Assembly (NCBI RefSeq): GCF_900129685.1
Contig: NZ_FQWM01000001.1
Span: forward strand, 956,791 to 1,020,790
Length of the DNA stretch: 64,000 nucleotides
Direction of reading: 5' to 3'
Source of the DNA: Cognatishimia maritima
Lineage (GTDB): Bacteria; Pseudomonadota; Alphaproteobacteria; Rhodobacterales; Rhodobacteraceae
Part shown: one piece after another, positions 61,991 through 64,000 of the stretch
Layout of the letters: each line of letters opens with the position of its first letter
How positions within the stretch are numbered: position 1 is the first letter of the stretch
Notes under the pieces: generated by a model
The model's input: the letters and a program-made list of their open reading frames with translations, nothing else
What the model was told of the DNA's origin: nothing
Database searches by the model: none
Made by a program: the position numbers and the translations under genes

Positions 61991-62959
61991 TCAGTTCAGG
62001 CCGAGCCATCCGTCGACGATGTCGGGATTGGCAGCAATCCATTCGCGCGCTACATCTTCGCTGGAGCGCTGCTTGACCACGATCTCATGGGTGAAATTGT
62101 TCACTGTCTCGGTGTCCATGTCGATCTTTGCCAGAAACGCCGCCACATCCGGTGTGCGCTGTTCCAGAGATTTGGAATAGCCGACATGGATGGATTTCGG
62201 CTCATCTGCGGTTTCGACCTTGGAATTCTCGAACCAGTTCGCGTCCTCGGCTGGCTGCTTCATGTCGTACTTCGCGGGATCGTAGTCAGGCTCCTCAAGC
62301 CGAACCATATCGAACACGAACCAGTTGTAATGCGGGGCGTAACAGTAAAAAGCATAGCCTTCGCCCTTGTTGATCGCATCGGAGATCGACGCGGTCGCCA
62401 CCTCCTCTTCGGCCTCGATCGGCGTGAAGAAATTGGTGATGCCATAGTCCCGCACCTTGACCGAGTTGATCTTGGTAGAGGCCCAGCCCGGCGCACCGAC
62501 CCAGATGTCTCCCATTCCGTCGCCATCGCGATCCATCAGCGCCGCTGCCTCGGGCGTCGCGAGATCGAACACTGTCTTGATGTTGTTGGCCTCGGCAAAT
62601 TCGCGCGGCGCACAGAAGGCCGAAAAGCCTTCATAGTTGCCTTCGCTGAGGGCGACAGTCCCATTGGTATCGACATACTCGCTTGTGAAATTCGACTGGT
62701 TTGGCAGCCAGACATCAGGATGCACATCAATTTCCCCTTTGCCCCGGTCCATTCCGGCAAAGATGACGGCGTTGGTGCCTGGTACCAGCTCGGCTTGTCC
62801 ACCCAGTTTATCTTCGATGACTACCTTGATAAGGCCCGCCATGGCGCGCCCGCTGGCCCAGTTCGGCTCGGCCACGCGAACTACTTCCTGCGTGTAGGCC
62901 CCGGTCGCTGTTGTCAGCGATAGTGTCGCGGAGAGTGCAAATGTCTTGAACGTCGTCAT
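61991..62959 (-). CDS. ProX/OpuAC-type solute-binding protein
   Basis: This 322-residue periplasmic binding protein of the glycine-betaine type has a signal peptide (MTTFKTFALSATLSLTTATG, cleavage before QEVVRVAEP). It has the OpuAC pattern VRVAEPNWASGRAMAGLIKV, GEIDVHPDVWLPNQ, GAPGWASTKI and YAPHYNWFVFDMVRLEEP. Several tryptophans in these segments could form the aromatic cage that binds quaternary or other cationic amines, which is inference from family knowledge. It is the first gene of the operon and is divergent from a GntR regulator with TAACATGTCA repeats between them. Confidence 0.92.
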   Translation of the reverse strand: MTTFKTFALSATLSLTTATGAYTQEVVRVAEPNWASGRAMAGLIKVVIEDKLGGQAELVPGTNAVIFAGMDRGKGEIDVHPDVWLPNQSNFTSEYVDTNGTVALSEGNYEGFSAFCAPREFAEANNIKTVFDLATPEAAALMDRDGDGMGDIWVGAPGWASTKINSVKVRDYGITNFFTPIEAEEEVATASISDAINKGEGYAFYCYAPHYNWFVFDMVRLEEPDYDPAKYDMKQPAEDANWFENSKVETADEPKSIHVGYSKSLEQRTPDVAAFLAKIDMDTETVNNFTHEIVVKQRSSEDVAREWIAANPDIVDGWLGLN

Positions 62960-62982
62960 TGAGGTCTCCCTGATTTTTCAAC

Positions 62983-63049
62983 TAACATGTCAACATCTGC
63001 ATCTTAACATGTCAATATAATAATGTCAGATCGCCTTGCTAACATGTCA
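62983..63049. promoter_or_regulatory. TAACATGTCA operator array
   Basis: Three perfect copies of TAACATGTCA lie at 62983-62992, 63005-63014 and 63040-63049, with a degenerate TAATGTCA at 63021-63028. They fill the 139-bp divergent gap between the binding-protein gene and the GntR gene. Each carries the palindromic core ACATGT. They probably bind the GntR regulator. Confidence 0.7.
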
Positions 63050-63098
63050 TTCCAAAGTCTATGTTTCTGAAAACAGAGCAACCTCCCGGGACCCGCAG

Positions 63099-63779
63099 AT
63101 GCCTAGCGAAGCGATGAACAAGATCATAACGATGCCCTTGAAAGACGAAGCTTTTCAGGATCTTGAGCGCATGATCGTTAATGGCGAGCTTGCACCGGGC
63201 CAGTGGGTTTCGGAAACTGATCTGATCGAGGCTTCGGGGCATACCCGTGCACCGGTCAGGTCAGCCATTCAGCGGCTTGCAGACGAAGGGTTGCTGAGAA
63301 TCGTTGCCCGAAGGGGTGCGCAGGTATGTCCGATTGACCATACTGAACAGTTCCGGTCCCTAGAGCTGCGCCGTGTTGTTGAAAGACTCGTTGCCCGATC
63401 GGCGGCCGAACGGGCAACCGACGCACAACGCCGCGAGCTTTCGGAGATCGCCGACGGGTTTCGCGCGGTGGGTACAACGGGTGATCAGGCGGCGATGACC
63501 GAGCTTGACGCAAGATGCTTTGCCCTGCTCATCACGGCTGCAGACAATAAATTTGCGGCACGCTCACTTACATCAGTAAAAGGGTTGTCGCGCCGGTTCT
63601 GGGTGCTCAACCAAGAACGTCATGGCGACATCCACCAGATGTTCAATGCCCATGCTGCTGTGGCGGACGCCGTGAGCAAAGGGAACGGAGACGCCGCAGC
63701 CATCGCGGTGGATAGTCTGATTGACTATGTCGAAGAGTTCACGCTTCGGGTTATCGGATTTCGATCTTCAAAAGCGTGA
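63099..63779 (+). CDS. GntR-family (FCD) regulator of the ProU-type operon
   Basis: This 226-residue GntR regulator has a winged helix (LKDEAFQDLERMIVNGELAP, SETDLIEASGHTRAPVRSAI, LLRIVARRGAQVCPI) and a shortened FCD effector domain (FRSLELRRVVERLVARSAAE and QMFNAHAAVADAVSKGNGDA with one clear histidine). The ATG at 63099 follows CCCGGGACC, a weak ribosome binding site; an upstream in-frame ATG at 63036 would reach into the repeat array. It is divergent from the ABC transporter operon and is the probable binder of the TAACATGTCA array. Confidence 0.85.
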   Translation: MPSEAMNKIITMPLKDEAFQDLERMIVNGELAPGQWVSETDLIEASGHTRAPVRSAIQRLADEGLLRIVARRGAQVCPIDHTEQFRSLELRRVVERLVARSAAERATDAQRRELSEIADGFRAVGTTGDQAAMTELDARCFALLITAADNKFAARSLTSVKGLSRRFWVLNQERHGDIHQMFNAHAAVADAVSKGNGDAAAIAVDSLIDYVEEFTLRVIGFRSSKA

Positions 63780-63786
63780 ACGAAAC

Positions 63787-63905
63787 TGTCTGACGTCAGC
63801 GCCTATGGGTCCAAATAGCGTTATTTGCTAAGAGAGTGTTTGTTGCTCATCGTATCCACCGAGGAGTGGAAGATGAGAAAGACAACGAAGAGCCCCGGCG
63901 AGAAG
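63787..63905 (+). mobile_element. 5' fragment of the same IS3-family element, split by another IS
   Basis: This is a third copy of the IS end found at 41078 and 42752, starting TGTCTGACGTCAGCGCC. It continues through TAAGAGAGTGTTTGTTGCTC and GAGGAGTGGAAG to the OrfA start at 63873 (MRKTTKSPGEK, 11 codons), and is cut after AAG at 63905. It is inverted relative to the complete element, so both OrfA ends face the segment between them. Confidence 0.82.
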
Positions 63906-64000
63906 TGGACCTGTCGCGTTTTTGTGCCGCCCCATGTGCTCGTTTAGGCTACTTTCCGTTCGAAAGCGACCGGGCTTTTCCAGCCCAATGCTGAGTGCCG
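63906..64000 (-). mobile_element. end of a second IS3-family element, truncated by the window
   Basis: The element starts at TGGACCTGTCGCGTTTTTG (63906), a TG-type IS3 terminus, and inserts directly after codon 11 of the OrfA fragment. The C-terminus of its transposase is encoded on the minus strand at 63944-64000. Confidence 0.75.
63944..64000 (-). CDS. IS3-family transposase OrfB, C-terminal end (partial)
   Basis: The last 18 codons of an IS3-family OrfB are visible: RHSALGWKSPVAFERKVA followed by TAA. The HSALG-x-SP-x-x-FE motif is the typical C-terminal end of the DDE transposase of IS3-family members. It continues beyond the right edge of the window. Confidence 0.8.
   Translation of the reverse strand, partial: RHSALGWKSPVAFERKVA

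Overview
The window reads as a chromosomal segment of a marine alphaproteobacterium of the Roseobacter group (Rhodobacteraceae). Supporting signs are the bet/sox choline and glycine-betaine catabolic genes, TRAP and AapJQMP-type ABC transporters, fused FAD/GcvT oxidoreductases, DUF465 and GYD proteins, and the general protein style. No rRNA, tRNA or CRISPR array was found by eye.

Region 1 (1-9.3 kb) is mostly housekeeping and small genes: nadD, a GNAT acetyltransferase, a low-GC hypothetical gene pair, the ABC-F factor ettA, and then a structured-RNA-like stretch followed by a 31-residue membrane ORF and a terminator. This part is studded with about a dozen REP-like palindromes carrying a GTAG/CTAC head, and it holds a truncated RAYT (REP-associated tyrosine transposase). 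Two tiny proteins ending in FTDWA-x-I, a DUF465 protein, several small membrane proteins and two one-component regulators follow.

Region 2 (9.3-19.3 kb) holds a cysteine-free OxyR-like LysR regulator divergent from nhaA-sbtA (Na+/H+ antiport with Na+-dependent bicarbonate uptake), the outer-membrane assembly pair tamA-tamB, and zntB.

Region 3 (19.4-35 kb) is a nearly continuous pathway from choline-O-sulfate to glycine. It comprises betI-betB-betA with a BetI operator, the sarcosine oxidase operon soxBDAG, choline sulfatase betC with its LysR regulator, a GbdR-like AraC regulator and a dimethylglycine/sarcosine dehydrogenase-like FAD/GcvT enzyme. The step from betaine to dimethylglycine is not encoded here.

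Region 4 (35.2-40.8 kb) is a 4-deoxy-5-keto-uronate module (kduD, TRAP transporter, GntR regulator, kduI).

Region 5 (41-64 kb) is an accessory segment bracketed by inverted copies of one IS3-family end. It begins with an IS next to a decayed xdhC and an orphan mocA-type gene. It then carries a GntR / amino-acid ABC transporter / two hydroxy-amino-acid aldolases operon, a secreted cysteine-repeat protein, and a DgcN-family (DUF1611) plus PLP racemase pair. Last comes a GntR-controlled ProU-type ABC transporter whose operon continues into a GYD protein, a YtcJ-type amidohydrolase and a CobW GTPase. The right edge is an IS fragment split by a second IS3-family element. The best leads for undescribed biology are the ProU-GYD-amidohydrolase-CobW operon (with a DUF2628-like domain on the permease), the operon joining two opposite-fold aldolases, the DUF1611/racemase pair, and the RNA plus mini-protein locus after ettA.
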